Assembly (NCBI RefSeq): GCF_040939785.1
Contig: NZ_CP162553.1
Coordinates: 5,165,001-5,229,000, forward strand
From: Bradyrhizobium lupini
GTDB taxonomy: Bacteria > Pseudomonadota > Alphaproteobacteria > Rhizobiales > Xanthobacteraceae
Length of the DNA stretch: 64,000 nucleotides
Direction of reading: 5' to 3'
Positions 9,318-18,059 of this stretch are shown here, piece after piece; the first letter of the stretch is position 1, and every line of letters starts with the position of its first letter. A program made the position numbers and the translations under genes. Below the pieces are notes generated by a model. That model was not told the origin of the DNA and ran no database searches. It saw nothing but the letters and a program-made list of their open reading frames with translations.

Positions 9318-10334
9318 TCAAGCCGCGGTTGCCGCCAATGGCCGGGCGCCTTTGCGCCATGCGGTGATGGTGCAGCCGAAATGGCCGCGAAACCAGCGGG
9401 CCATGGCGCTCTGTGCGGAGAAGCCGAGCTGCACGGCGATGTCGGCCAGCGGCCGGCCGGGGTCGTCGATGAGCTGGACCACGAGATCGGCGCGCTGCGC
9501 GTCGAGAATGGCCGAGAAGCTGGTGCCGGCTTCGGCGAGGTGGCGGTGGATGGTGCGCCGGGTGCAGGCGAGGTGTTCGGCGACGCGCTCGACCGTGCAG
9601 CCGCCGCCGGCGAGCAGGAGACGCACGACCTCGTCGACCTTCTCCTCCCAGCTTGCCGGCCGCGTCTCGATCGCCTCGATCCGCTTGCGCAGATAGCTCG
9701 CGATCAGCGGATGCGCGCTCGGGATCCGGCGCTCCATGTCGTGTGCCGACAACAGGATCGAATCGGCCTCCGCATTGAAGGTCACACGGCAGCCGTAGAA
9801 CTCGCGGTAGCGCTTGCGGTCGTGCGGCGGCGGGTAATGCAGGTGCACTTCCTGCGGCCGCCAATCGCTGCCGAACAGCGACTGGATGATGCGGTGGACG
9901 CTGCCGAGCGCCATGTCGATCGACTGGCGCGGCGCGGCCGGCTGCCGGCCGCGCAGGTGCAGCGTGACGCTGACGGTCTGCTTGTCGCGGGTGACGTCCA
10001 GCTTCATGCCGTCGTGATGGATCGGGATGAAGCGCGAGAAGGCTTCGATGGCTTCACCAACGGTCGCCTGTTCGCGCACGATCAGGCCGACCGCGCCGAA
10101 ATTGGTCAGCCCGCCGCGTTCAGCAAGCCGCAACCCGAAATCTTCGGCTCCGGACGCCTCGGCCGACAATTCGAGCAGACGTCGCAGGCTTGTGACGGCA
10201 ATGGGTGTATCGGGCTTGTCGAGGCAGGCCAGCGGCAGCCTGACCTTGCGCATCATGTGTTTGGGGTCGAGCCCGACCGACCGGGCGACCTCCAGGTAAT
10301 AGCTCAAGCCCGCGCTACGAATGAGGTCGGTCAT
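9318..10334 (-). CDS. AraC family transcriptional regulator
   Basis: A 338-residue regulator. The C-terminal 100 residues form the double helix-turn-helix of the AraC/XylS family. The first helix pair is near 'TVERVAEHLACTRRTIHRHL' and the second near 'PLADIAVQLGFSAQSAMARWF', where the usual S-x-F-x-R-x-F pattern is partly kept as 'SAMARWFRGHFG'. The N-terminal 200 residues match the arabinose-binding-like domain of the OruR/ArgR-type subgroup. The target genes are not clear: it is divergent from the response-regulator gene and convergent with the acetyltransferase. Confidence 0.85.
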   Translation of the reverse strand: MTDLIRSAGLSYYLEVARSVGLDPKHMMRKVRLPLACLDKPDTPIAVTSLRRLLELSAEASGAEDFGLRLAERGGLTNFGAVGLIVREQATVGEAIEAFSRFIPIHHDGMKLDVTRDKQTVSVTLHLRGRQPAAPRQSIDMALGSVHRIIQSLFGSDWRPQEVHLHYPPPHDRKRYREFYGCRVTFNAEADSILLSAHDMERRIPSAHPLIASYLRKRIEAIETRPASWEEKVDEVVRLLLAGGGCTVERVAEHLACTRRTIHRHLAEAGTSFSAILDAQRADLVVQLIDDPGRPLADIAVQLGFSAQSAMARWFRGHFGCTITAWRKGARPLAATAA

Positions 10335-10536
10335 GCGCCCCGTTCCTGCCAGCCGTCCCGCCGATGTCCCGAAATGTAAAGTTTCTGTCCCGATCGGTCA
10401 AATCCGGGAACAGGGTGGAACATACATAAGTGAAACCGAAGCACGGGCGTGAGTGCTGTGCAAATGACGGCGCGGCGCGACGAGGCCCCGCTGCCGTCTC
10501 GGACCATTTGACCCAAGACATTGCTGGATCGGAATT

Positions 10537-11157
10537 ATGCCGGGGGACATGCTTTCCAAGGGTGAGGTATTCGTCATCGACACCGATGCCGCCTCCCGCG
10601 AACAACTTTCCACCGCGCTTCAACAAAGCGCATACAACGTGATCTGCTTCGCCGACGGCGCGTCTCTGCTCTCGGAGGCCAAGGCGCGGATGCCGGCCTG
10701 CGTGCTGCTGGAGATGCCGGCCGATCGCTCCGGTCTCGACGTGCTCAAGCGCCTGCGCGAGGAAAACTGCATGGCGCCGGTGCTGGTGACCGCGACAAAC
10801 GGCAGCATCGCCATGGCGGTGGATGCCATCAGGAGCGGTGCGGCCGACTTCATCGAGAAGCCGTTCCGCACCCGCGACATCATCGACCGGATCGATGCCG
10901 CCATCGACGAGTTCGCACAGCCCGGCTCCAGCCGGCAGCGCTGGCTGCCCGGCTGCGAACCCCTGACCACGCGAGAGGGCGACGTGCTCGAGCATCTCGC
11001 CGCCGGCCTGACCAACAAGGAGGTCGCCCGGCGCATGCATCTGAGCGCACGCACGGTCGAGGGCTATCGCGCCGGTATTCTGAGGAAGGCCGGTGCGAAG
11101 AACGTGACGGACCTGCTTCGCCGCATCTTCGGGCAGGGTTCGACTCCTCAGGATTAA
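10537..11157 (+). CDS. FixJ/NarL-type response regulator with an atypical receiver
   Basis: A 206-residue cytoplasmic protein: a receiver domain (about residues 10-120) and a LuxR-type helix-turn-helix (about 140-200, 'LTTREGDVLEHLAAGLTNKE' then 'SARTVEGYRAGIL'). The lysine of 'FIEKPF' and the T of 'LVTATNG' are kept. The segment that should carry the phosphoacceptor Asp reads 'CVLLEMPADRSG', so Glu (E59) stands where D is expected and the acidic pair near residue 15 is D-T-D. It may therefore act without phosphorylation. An alternative start is the ATG at 10549. No histidine kinase is adjacent. Confidence 0.85.
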   Translation: MPGDMLSKGEVFVIDTDAASREQLSTALQQSAYNVICFADGASLLSEAKARMPACVLLEMPADRSGLDVLKRLREENCMAPVLVTATNGSIAMAVDAIRSGAADFIEKPFRTRDIIDRIDAAIDEFAQPGSSRQRWLPGCEPLTTREGDVLEHLAAGLTNKEVARRMHLSARTVEGYRAGILRKAGAKNVTDLLRRIFGQGSTPQD

Positions 11158-11307
11158 GCGCTCCGTCGCGGGCCTTGCTGCCGCCGCGGCGGCGCCCCAC
11201 GGAAACCCCAATCGAACCAGTTCCTTCCCTGCCGCGTCCAACCATGTTGGCGAGGCATTGGATCGCGCGTCCGGCTGGCGGCGGCGATGACTTGGAGGAG
11301 GGACTTG

Positions 11308-12984
11308 ATGCGCATCACCGCAAGATGTTTGGCGACGACGAGCCTGGTTCTGGTGAGCACGGCATTCGCGTCGTCGTCATGGGCCGCCGAATTGGACGCC
11401 ACGTCGGCCATCGATACCGTCACCGTTTACCCGGATGGCGCGACCGTAACCCGCGTCATCGCAGTGGACCTGCCGTCTGGTGACTCGACGCTCGTTGCCA
11501 AGGACTTCCCGCTTGGTCTCGACACCTCCTCGATCCGGGTGGAGGGTGAGGGGGGAGCGAAGCTCACCATCGGCACGATCGATGCGCGAACGCCACGTGC
11601 GGCGCCGGTCAATTTGCCGGAGCTGGACAAGCGCATCGAGGCGCTGAACGACCAACGCGCCGACCTGCAAGGCGCGATCGACTCGGCCAATGCGCGGCGC
11701 AAATTCGCGGAGCACTTTGCGGAAGCGTCGCCTGCGGGCATCGGCGACAAGGGCGAGGCGCGGCCGATTGCCGAATGGCGCACGGCCTTTGCCACCGTCG
11801 GCGAGGAAATTGCAAGCGCCGATACCGCCGTCCGCGACGCCACGCGCAAGATGCGCGAGATCGATCGGCAGATCGCCCAGCTCGAAGTCGAGCGGAAGGC
11901 CAAGCCGCCGAGCAAGCTCGAAGTCCGCATGGACATCGCCGCGCCGGTGGCTACCAAGGCGACGTTGAGGGTCACCTACAATGTGCGCAATGCGCGCTGG
12001 CTGCCGCTCTACGACGCCCGGCTCGACACCGGCGCGAAGGATCGCAAACCACAGCTCGAGCTTGTCCGCCGTGCCGAAGTCACGCAATCGACCGGCGAGG
12101 ACTGGTCCAATGTCACGCTCGGCGTCTCCACGGTCCGCATCGGCCGCGGCGGCAGCGCGCCGGAGCTGAATTCGCTGGTCGCACAATATCCGCAGGTACC
12201 GAGGCCGCGGGCGCTGGGCTCAGTTTCGGATTCGGCAATGCCTGCGGCGGCGCCCATGCAGCAGCGCAAGATGGAAACTTCCGCGGCCAAGGCGGCGGAC
12301 GATATCCGCGAACGCGCCGAAGAGCAGCAGGCGGTCGCCGAGATCGGTGACTTCCAGGCCACCTACAAAATTCCCGGCCGCGTCAGCCTCGGGGCCGCCG
12401 AGGGCGCCAAGAGCCTGCGCATCGCCTCGATGACCGTGCCCGCCGATCTCATGGTGCGCGCGGCACCGGTGATGGACCCCACCGCCTTCCTCGAAGCGAG
12501 CTTCAAGCAGACCGACGACACGAGCCTGTTGCCGGGCAAGGTCGCAATCTATCGCGACGGGACTTTCGTCGGCCGCGGCAAACTCTCGGCTTCGGCCAAG
12601 GACGATATCGTGCGGCTCGGCTTCGGCGCCGACGACAAGGTCAGGATCGAGCGCGCGGTGCTCAAGCGCAACGAAGGTTCGGCCGGTCTCCTGGTCACGA
12701 CGTCGAAGACCGACGAGCGATCGTTCAAGACGACGATCCGCAACGGTCACGACTTCCCGATCAAGGTCGCGATTGAGGATCAATTGCCGGTCAGCGAGAA
12801 CGAGGACATCCTCGTCGAGATGCTGCCTGCGACCACGCCGCCGACCGCAAGCAACATTCGCGACCGGCGCGGCGTGCTGGAATGGTCGTTCGACGCCAAG
12901 CCCGGTGAGGTCCGCGACATCAATTTCGCCTGGCGCGTTCGCTGGCCGAAGGACAAGAGCATGGTGATCGTGCCGGCGGGTTGA
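11308..12984 (+). CDS. DUF4139 domain protein (mucoidy inhibitor MuiA family)
   Basis: A 558-residue exported protein. A signal peptide covers about residues 1-27, ending 'SSWAAELD'. Next comes the DUF4140-type N-terminal domain with 'VTVYPDGATVTR' near residue 38, a charged coiled-coil-like stretch at about 100-200, and the C-terminal DUF4139 beta-rich domain. The start is set at the ATG at 11308, which has GGAGGAGGGA four bases upstream; the ATG at 11287 has no such site. Members of this family are widespread but have no settled biochemical role. No operon partner is evident. Confidence 0.85.
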   Translation: MRITARCLATTSLVLVSTAFASSSWAAELDATSAIDTVTVYPDGATVTRVIAVDLPSGDSTLVAKDFPLGLDTSSIRVEGEGGAKLTIGTIDARTPRAAPVNLPELDKRIEALNDQRADLQGAIDSANARRKFAEHFAEASPAGIGDKGEARPIAEWRTAFATVGEEIASADTAVRDATRKMREIDRQIAQLEVERKAKPPSKLEVRMDIAAPVATKATLRVTYNVRNARWLPLYDARLDTGAKDRKPQLELVRRAEVTQSTGEDWSNVTLGVSTVRIGRGGSAPELNSLVAQYPQVPRPRALGSVSDSAMPAAAPMQQRKMETSAAKAADDIRERAEEQQAVAEIGDFQATYKIPGRVSLGAAEGAKSLRIASMTVPADLMVRAAPVMDPTAFLEASFKQTDDTSLLPGKVAIYRDGTFVGRGKLSASAKDDIVRLGFGADDKVRIERAVLKRNEGSAGLLVTTSKTDERSFKTTIRNGHDFPIKVAIEDQLPVSENEDILVEMLPATTPPTASNIRDRRGVLEWSFDAKPGEVRDINFAWRVRWPKDKSMVIVPAG

Positions 12985-13034
12985 TGTGCGGCGCCGAGGT
13001 GCGAGTTGTCTTTACCTCGTGCTCGCTCACTGTC

Positions 13035-13156
13035 CGTCATGTCCCGCCTAGTGCGCAGTTACGCACGAGGGCGGGGCATCTAGTACGCCGCGGCCTCACG
13101 ATTTGATCGCTGGCGCCGCGGCGTACTGGATCGCCCGGTCGAGCCGGGCGATGACC
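13035..13156. repeat. Dispersed palindromic intergenic repeat
   Basis: The intergenic stretch between two convergent genes holds two strong dyads: AGTACGCCGCGGC pairs with GCCGCGGCGTACT (13082-13094 and 13115-13127), and CGCCCGG pairs with CCGGGCG around 13132-13150. A CGTCATG-like edge lies at about 13037. The structure fits the palindromic repeat elements common between rhizobial genes. It may also end transcription from both sides. Confidence 0.55.
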
Positions 13157-13176
13157 CGCGTTGAGAGAGCGCTGGC

Positions 13177-14532
13177 TTACTTCGCCTTCAGGAAGTCCGC
13201 GACATCGAGCAGCATGAACTCGTCGTCGTCGGCCTTGTTGGGATCGCGGCTGGACGAGAACGGCAGATTGTTGTCATTGCCGACGATGATGTGGGTTTCG
13301 TCGACACGATCGACGTTCTCGATGGTGAAGAACGGGAACGTGTAGACGCCGTCATTGAGCGGCTTCTTCGCCTTCTTGTCGGGATCCCTGATCTTCAGGA
13401 GGTCGATGTAGCCGATCTTGCGCACGGGCTTGCCGACATTGGCGTCGGTGAGCTCGATCTTGTAGACGCGCTTGAACTTGGCCACGTCGGGGAAGCAGTT
13501 CTCGCCGCGGGTGCCTTGCGGGCAGGCCTTTTCGGGCGTGCCTTCGCCGTTGTCGCGCTCGATGATCAGGCCGGCGCTCGGGTCGATCATGTTGAAGTCG
13601 CCGATGGCATTGCCGTTCTGCTCGAACACATACTGCCAGTAGCGGCCAGTGAATTTTTCCGCGGCGACGTCGAATTCGAGGATGCGCGAGGCTTCCTTGC
13701 CGTCGACCTTCTCCCAGTCCTTTTTCTCGGCATCCCAGAGCGGCCCCTCGAGCAGGCCGTAGAGAAACTTGCCGTCTTTCGAGGCGGCGAAGCCCTCGTA
13801 ACCCTTGGAGCGTCGGAGGTTGACGTTGGTGTAGGTCGCACCCGGCGCGCCCGGGGTCGCCACCGCCCAATGATCCGGCGATCGCACGGGCTTACCGTCG
13901 GCGACCGTCTCGAATACGGCCAGAATCTTGCCGGTCTTGTCGGCCTTCAGGATGTAGGGGCCGAACTCGTCGCCGATCCAGAAGGTGTCGCCGATAATCT
14001 GGAAACCTTCGGTGTCGAAGTCGGAGCCGGTGAGGTAACGCCTCTCGGTGTCTTCATGCACGATGCGGAACGGCACGCGTCTGTCGGGATCGTGCAGGAA
14101 CACGGTCTCCAGCCGCTCGATCTTGCCGCCGGCCCAATCCATCCTGTAGCGGTTGAGGTACAGCATCGAATCTGGCGAATTGGCGCGCGCGCCCATGCCG
14201 TTGTCGGTGATGACCCAGAAAGTGCCGTCCCCCATCGACTTGATACCGGAATGGCCCTGCAGCGGCTGGCCCTTGAACGGCAGCGACACGCCGGTGGCCC
14301 GCTCATAGGACTTGCCCATCACCGTGCCGAGCGCGTCGACCCGCTTCCCGGTGGTGTATTTACCGGATGTCTTGAGATCGGCGGGAGCATCAGCCGGCGC
14401 GTCGATGAACGTGGCGGCCGGCATCACGACGTGGCCGGCGAGCTTGGCGGGGAATTCGCCTTCGCTCTGCGCCTGCGCGGAGCTCGCGGTCAGAATGATC
14501 GTTGCGACGGTACTAAGCAAAGTCGCGCGCAT
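13177..14532 (-). CDS. Secreted esterase-like phytase family protein
   Basis: A 451-residue exported protein. The signal peptide is residues 1-22, ending 'SSAQAQS'. The mature part has the beta-propeller pattern of the phytase-like/esterase-like group: 'GHSGIKSMGDGTFWVITDNG' around residue 95, 'YRMDWAGGKIERLETVFLHD', 'DFDTEGFQIIGDTFWIGDEF' and 'YEGFAASKDGKFLYGLLEG' are propeller blades. An AGGAGACGCAC stretch precedes the ATG. These proteins are periplasmic and often appear near phosphate or envelope genes; the true substrate is unknown. It is followed on the same strand by nothing closer than 640 bases. Confidence 0.82.
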   Translation of the reverse strand: MRATLLSTVATIILTASSAQAQSEGEFPAKLAGHVVMPAATFIDAPADAPADLKTSGKYTTGKRVDALGTVMGKSYERATGVSLPFKGQPLQGHSGIKSMGDGTFWVITDNGMGARANSPDSMLYLNRYRMDWAGGKIERLETVFLHDPDRRVPFRIVHEDTERRYLTGSDFDTEGFQIIGDTFWIGDEFGPYILKADKTGKILAVFETVADGKPVRSPDHWAVATPGAPGATYTNVNLRRSKGYEGFAASKDGKFLYGLLEGPLWDAEKKDWEKVDGKEASRILEFDVAAEKFTGRYWQYVFEQNGNAIGDFNMIDPSAGLIIERDNGEGTPEKACPQGTRGENCFPDVAKFKRVYKIELTDANVGKPVRKIGYIDLLKIRDPDKKAKKPLNDGVYTFPFFTIENVDRVDETHIIVGNDNNLPFSSSRDPNKADDDEFMLLDVADFLKAK

Positions 14533-14616
14533 GTGCGTCTCCTGTTAACGGAGGCCGTCTTATGCGGACCGCGCATTGCAGTTTTGTGAAACCGGGCCAA
14601 ACGCCGCAGCCGACAG

Positions 14617-15513
14617 CTACTCCTTGACCGCGCCCGTCAGCGACGACACGTAGTAATCGACGAACAGCGAGTAGAAGATCGCAACCGGCAGCGAGCCGAG
14701 CAGCGAGCCCGCCATCAGCGCGCCCCACTGATAGACGTCGCCGGTGACGAGCTCGGTCAGGATCGCGACCGGCACCGTCTTGTTGGCGCCGCTCTGGATA
14801 AAGGCGAGCGCGTAGATGAACTCGTTCCAGGACAGCGTGAAGGAGAAGATGCCGGCCGAGATCAGGCCGGGCACCGCCAGCGGCAGCGTGATCCGTCGCA
14901 GGATCTGGAGCCTGGTGGCGCCGTCCACCAGCGCGCATTCCTCGAGCTCGTAGGGGATCGACTTGAAATAGCCGATCAGGAGCCAGGTGCAGAACGGCAC
15001 CAGGAAGGTCGGGTAGACCAGGATCAACGCAAGCGGGCTGTCGAACAGGCCGAACTGCACGACCACGGTCGCGAGCGGAATGAACAGGATCGACGGCGGC
15101 ACGAGATAGGCCATGTAAATGCCGAGGCCGACATAGGGACTGCCGCGGAAGCGCAGGCGCTCGATCGCATAGGCGGCCAGCGTGCTCGCGATCAGCGACA
15201 GCGTAGTCGCCCCGACCGCGACCAGCATCGTCGTCCACAGCCAGCGCGGATAGGCGGTGTCGAACAACAGGTGCTTGATGTGGGCCAGCGTCGGCGAGGA
15301 GATCCAGAACGGGTTGTGCTCCTTGTAGTTCATCAGCTCTGCGTTCGGCTTGAACGACGTGATCGTCATCCAGTAGAACGGAAATAGGAGGATCAGCACG
15401 AAGCAGCCGAGCGGCAGATAGATCATCATCAGCCGCCGCAGCCCGGAATCCCAGGCCATGGTGTCCGGCGGCGTGGTGGCGACGGCGGCCGGCTCGGCGG
15501 CGGTATCAGTCAT
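14617..15513 (-). CDS. Carbohydrate ABC transporter permease (MalG-like), second importer
   Basis: A 298-residue permease with six membrane segments. The coupling loop 'LEECALVDGATRLQILRRI' is near residue 195 and the protein ends in 'VSSLTGAVKE', as in MalG-type proteins. The ATG at 15513 overlaps the end of the upstream permease by eight bases and has GGGAGAGAG in front. It is the last gene of the dehydrogenase-binding protein-permease-permease cluster. As in the first importer, no ATPase is encoded nearby. Confidence 0.9.
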   Translation of the reverse strand: MTDTAAEPAAVATTPPDTMAWDSGLRRLMMIYLPLGCFVLILLFPFYWMTITSFKPNAELMNYKEHNPFWISSPTLAHIKHLLFDTAYPRWLWTTMLVAVGATTLSLIASTLAAYAIERLRFRGSPYVGLGIYMAYLVPPSILFIPLATVVVQFGLFDSPLALILVYPTFLVPFCTWLLIGYFKSIPYELEECALVDGATRLQILRRITLPLAVPGLISAGIFSFTLSWNEFIYALAFIQSGANKTVPVAILTELVTGDVYQWGALMAGSLLGSLPVAIFYSLFVDYYVSSLTGAVKE

Positions 15514-16461
15514 TGCTCTCTCCCTGCTGCCATTTGCGGCGCGCCAGGCCGAAATAAGAGAACAGCGTTGCGAACACGAGGAACGGGATCATCGACACCG
15601 CAATCGCCGCGCCCTCGCCGAGCTCGCCGCCCGCAATGCCGCGCTGGAAGGCCAGCGTTGCCAGCAAATGGGTTGAGTTGCCGGGGCCGCCCCGGGTGAT
15701 GGCGTAGACCAGCTGGAAATCGGTGAAGGTGAAGATGATCGAGAAGGTCATGACGATCGCGAGGATCGGCATCATCATCGGGAAGGTGATGTAGCGGAAC
15801 CGCTGCCAGGCGCTGGCGCCATCGAGCATCGCGGCTTCGTAGAGCGAGGGCGAAATGGTCTGCAGGCCCGCCAGCAGCGAGATCGCGACGAAGGGAATGC
15901 CGCGCCAGATATTGGCGGCGATCAGCGAGAAGCGCGCCGGCCAGGGCGAGCCGAGGAAGTCGATATTGGTGGTGCGCCAGTGCAGCACGTCGACCAGAAG
16001 GTAGGAGATGATCGAGAACTGCGGATCGTAGATCCACCAGAACGCCAGCGCCGAGAGCACCGTCGGCACGATCCAAGGCATCAGGATGATCGCACGCAAC
16101 AGGCTCTTGAACGGAAAATGGTTGTTGAGCAGCAGTGCGAGCCAGAAGCCGAGCGCGAACTTTCCAAAGGTCGCGATCCCCGTGTAGACCACGCTGTAGA
16201 ACACCGCGTTCCACCACAGGAATCGGTGAGCAGATACTGGAAATTCTCGAAGCCGACGAAGACGCCTTTTCTGCCGATTGTCGTGTCGGTGAAGGCGAGC
16301 CAGATGCCGAGGCCGAGCGGATAGGTCAGGAACACCGTGAGCAGCCCGATCGCAGGTGCGAGGCACATCACGATCAGGAACGGCTTGTAGTCGAACAGGC
16401 GCACCAGCCAGGAGGGTTGCCGGTGCACGAGGGCTGGAGAAGAGAGTGTGGTCACGGACAT
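15506..16461 (-). pseudogene. Carbohydrate ABC transporter permease (MalF-like), interrupted by a -1 frameshift
   Basis: A continuous reading would give about 318 residues beginning 'MSVTTLSSPALVHRQ' at the ATG at 16461. The first frame covers the N-terminal membrane segment and 'VGFENFQYLLTDS', then leaves the family. The rest, from 'LWWNAVFYSVVYTGIATFGK', including the coupling loop 'LYEAAMLDGASAWQRF', is in another frame. The break lies in GATTCCTG (complement of 16217-16224). One missing C would give 'T-D-S-L-W-W-N'. All other parts look functional and the downstream partner is intact, so a consensus error is likely. If real, the importer would be dead. Confidence 0.85.
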
Positions 16462-16496
16462 CGGTTTGTTGTCCCGTCTCTGAAAGTCACCAAGCC

Positions 16497-16613
16497 CGTC
16501 ATTGCGAGGAGCCCGTGACAAAATTGCGAAGCAATTTTGCACTGGTGCGACGAAGCAATCCAGGCTGTAACTGGGAAGACAGGCTGGATTGCTTCGCTTC
16601 GCTCGCAATGACG
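16497..16613. repeat. Dispersed palindromic repeat (CGTCATTGCGAG type)
   Basis: The left edge CGTCATTGCGAG (16497) is the reverse complement of the right edge CTCGCAATGACG (ending 16613). Between them are the inner dyad AAATTGCGAAGCAATTT and paired GAAGCAATCCAG / CTGGATTGCTTC segments. It fills most of the gap between the binding-protein and permease genes, inside the operon. This is a well-known class of bacterial intergenic repeat. Confidence 0.75.
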
Positions 16614-16627
16614 CGCTTTGTCCAGCG

Positions 16628-17971
16628 CTACTTCTGCCGCCGGAAGTACCGCTTGCAGCGCTGCTCGGCTTCCGCGGCCGCGGCTTCCGGCGTGGCAGCG
16701 CCGGTCGCGACGGATGCGAACATCTGAATCAGCACGTAGTCGGCGCTGACGGCACCGGTCGCGGTCGAGATCGGGCCAGCATAGCCGTCATAGTAGATGG
16801 TGTTCATGGTGTCCTTGAAGATCTTGATCTTGGGATCTTCGCTCCAGACCTTGGCCTCCGCGTAAGCCGCGAGCGGCTGGGCCCAGTAGCCGGAATTGGC
16901 GTTGAGCCACGGCTCGTACTGGTCCTTTTCCAGCATGTATTGCAGGAAGGCCTTTGCGGCGTTGGGGTACTGGCTGTGCTTGAACAGCATGGCGTTCAGC
17001 GTCAGGCCCGCCATCGGCGAGACCTTCGCGACACCCTTCGGCAGCAGTTGATGTTCGCTGTCGTCGGCGATCGCCTTGGTCGCCGGATCGTTCTTCAGTG
17101 AAAAATACAGCGAGACGCCGTTGGCGGTCAGCGAGATCTCCTGCGCGGCGTAGGCGCGGTTGTTGCTGACGTCGTTCCATGACGTCGTGCCGGCGATGAA
17201 GGTCGGATAGAGCTGTTTGACCCAGTTCAGTGCGGCGATCGTCTCCTTGCTGTTGATGACGACGTTCCCCTCTTCGTCGAGCAGCGCCGCGTTGTGCGAC
17301 CACAGCGCCCAGTTCGCAAAACCGTTGCCGTCGCCCTTGGCGTTGCCGAGCGCCAAGCCGGCCGGCTTGCCGGCCTTCTGAAGCTTCTGGCAGAGATCGA
17401 GGATTCCGGCATGGTCTTCCGGCACCTTGTCGAAGCCGACCGATCGCAGGATCGACTTGCGGTAGATCAGCGGACCCGCGGTCGCGCCGAACGGCAGTCC
17501 GATCCAGGCGTCGCTCTTGTTCTTCTTGCCGTAGCGCTGCGCCAGCGGCAGCCAGCCGCCGTACCGCTTGCCGACATAGTCGGCGACGTCGGTCAGCTCG
17601 ATCAGCTTGTCGATATAGATGTGCGGCGCATCGGAGAAGCCGATGATAATATCGGGGCCGGCACCGGAATTCGCGGTCACCGCGGTCTGCTGGTTGATGT
17701 CCTCCCAGCCGACGAAGTCGACCTTGACCTCGACCCCGGTCTCCTTGGTGAATTTGGCCGCATTGGCGCGGAACACGTCCTCGTCGGCCTGGACGAAACG
17801 TACCGGTCGCAGCATGCGCAGGGATGCGCCTTTCTCGATCGGCAGTTTCGGTGTGGGGACGTCCGCGGCCTTGATCGCGGATTGCGCATTTGCCGGAGCA
17901 CCGGTTGCCGCGATTGCCGCAGCGGACAGGCCCAGCGCCAAGGCATCACGACGCGTGATGTCGTTCCTCAT
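16628..17971 (-). CDS. Sugar-type ABC transporter solute-binding protein (Tat-exported)
   Basis: A 447-residue binding protein. The N-terminus 'NDITRRDALALG' with the hydrophobic stretch to 'APANAQS' is a twin-arginine signal peptide of about 30 residues, so it is exported folded. The mature part is the family-1 extracellular solute-binding fold: 'VEVKVDFVGWEDINQQ' near residue 75 and 'WIGLPFGATAGPLIYRKS' near residue 165. It lies between the dehydrogenase gene and the two permeases on the same strand. The substrate may be a sugar or sugar acid, given the neighbouring 2-hydroxyacid dehydrogenase; this is inference. Confidence 0.88.
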   Translation of the reverse strand: MRNDITRRDALALGLSAAAIAATGAPANAQSAIKAADVPTPKLPIEKGASLRMLRPVRFVQADEDVFRANAAKFTKETGVEVKVDFVGWEDINQQTAVTANSGAGPDIIIGFSDAPHIYIDKLIELTDVADYVGKRYGGWLPLAQRYGKKNKSDAWIGLPFGATAGPLIYRKSILRSVGFDKVPEDHAGILDLCQKLQKAGKPAGLALGNAKGDGNGFANWALWSHNAALLDEEGNVVINSKETIAALNWVKQLYPTFIAGTTSWNDVSNNRAYAAQEISLTANGVSLYFSLKNDPATKAIADDSEHQLLPKGVAKVSPMAGLTLNAMLFKHSQYPNAAKAFLQYMLEKDQYEPWLNANSGYWAQPLAAYAEAKVWSEDPKIKIFKDTMNTIYYDGYAGPISTATGAVSADYVLIQMFASVATGAATPEAAAAEAEQRCKRYFRRQK

Positions 17972-18059
17972 CGGTTCCTCCCTATATGTTTCCCTTCCCG
18001 GCGTTGATCGCCGGTGAAGGGTCTTTCCGGTTGCCGGCGCGCCTTCGCGGCCGTCCCGT

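Noticed and set aside
16497..16613. Possible CRISPR-like array
   Set aside because: It is one self-complementary element, not regularly spaced direct repeats with spacers.
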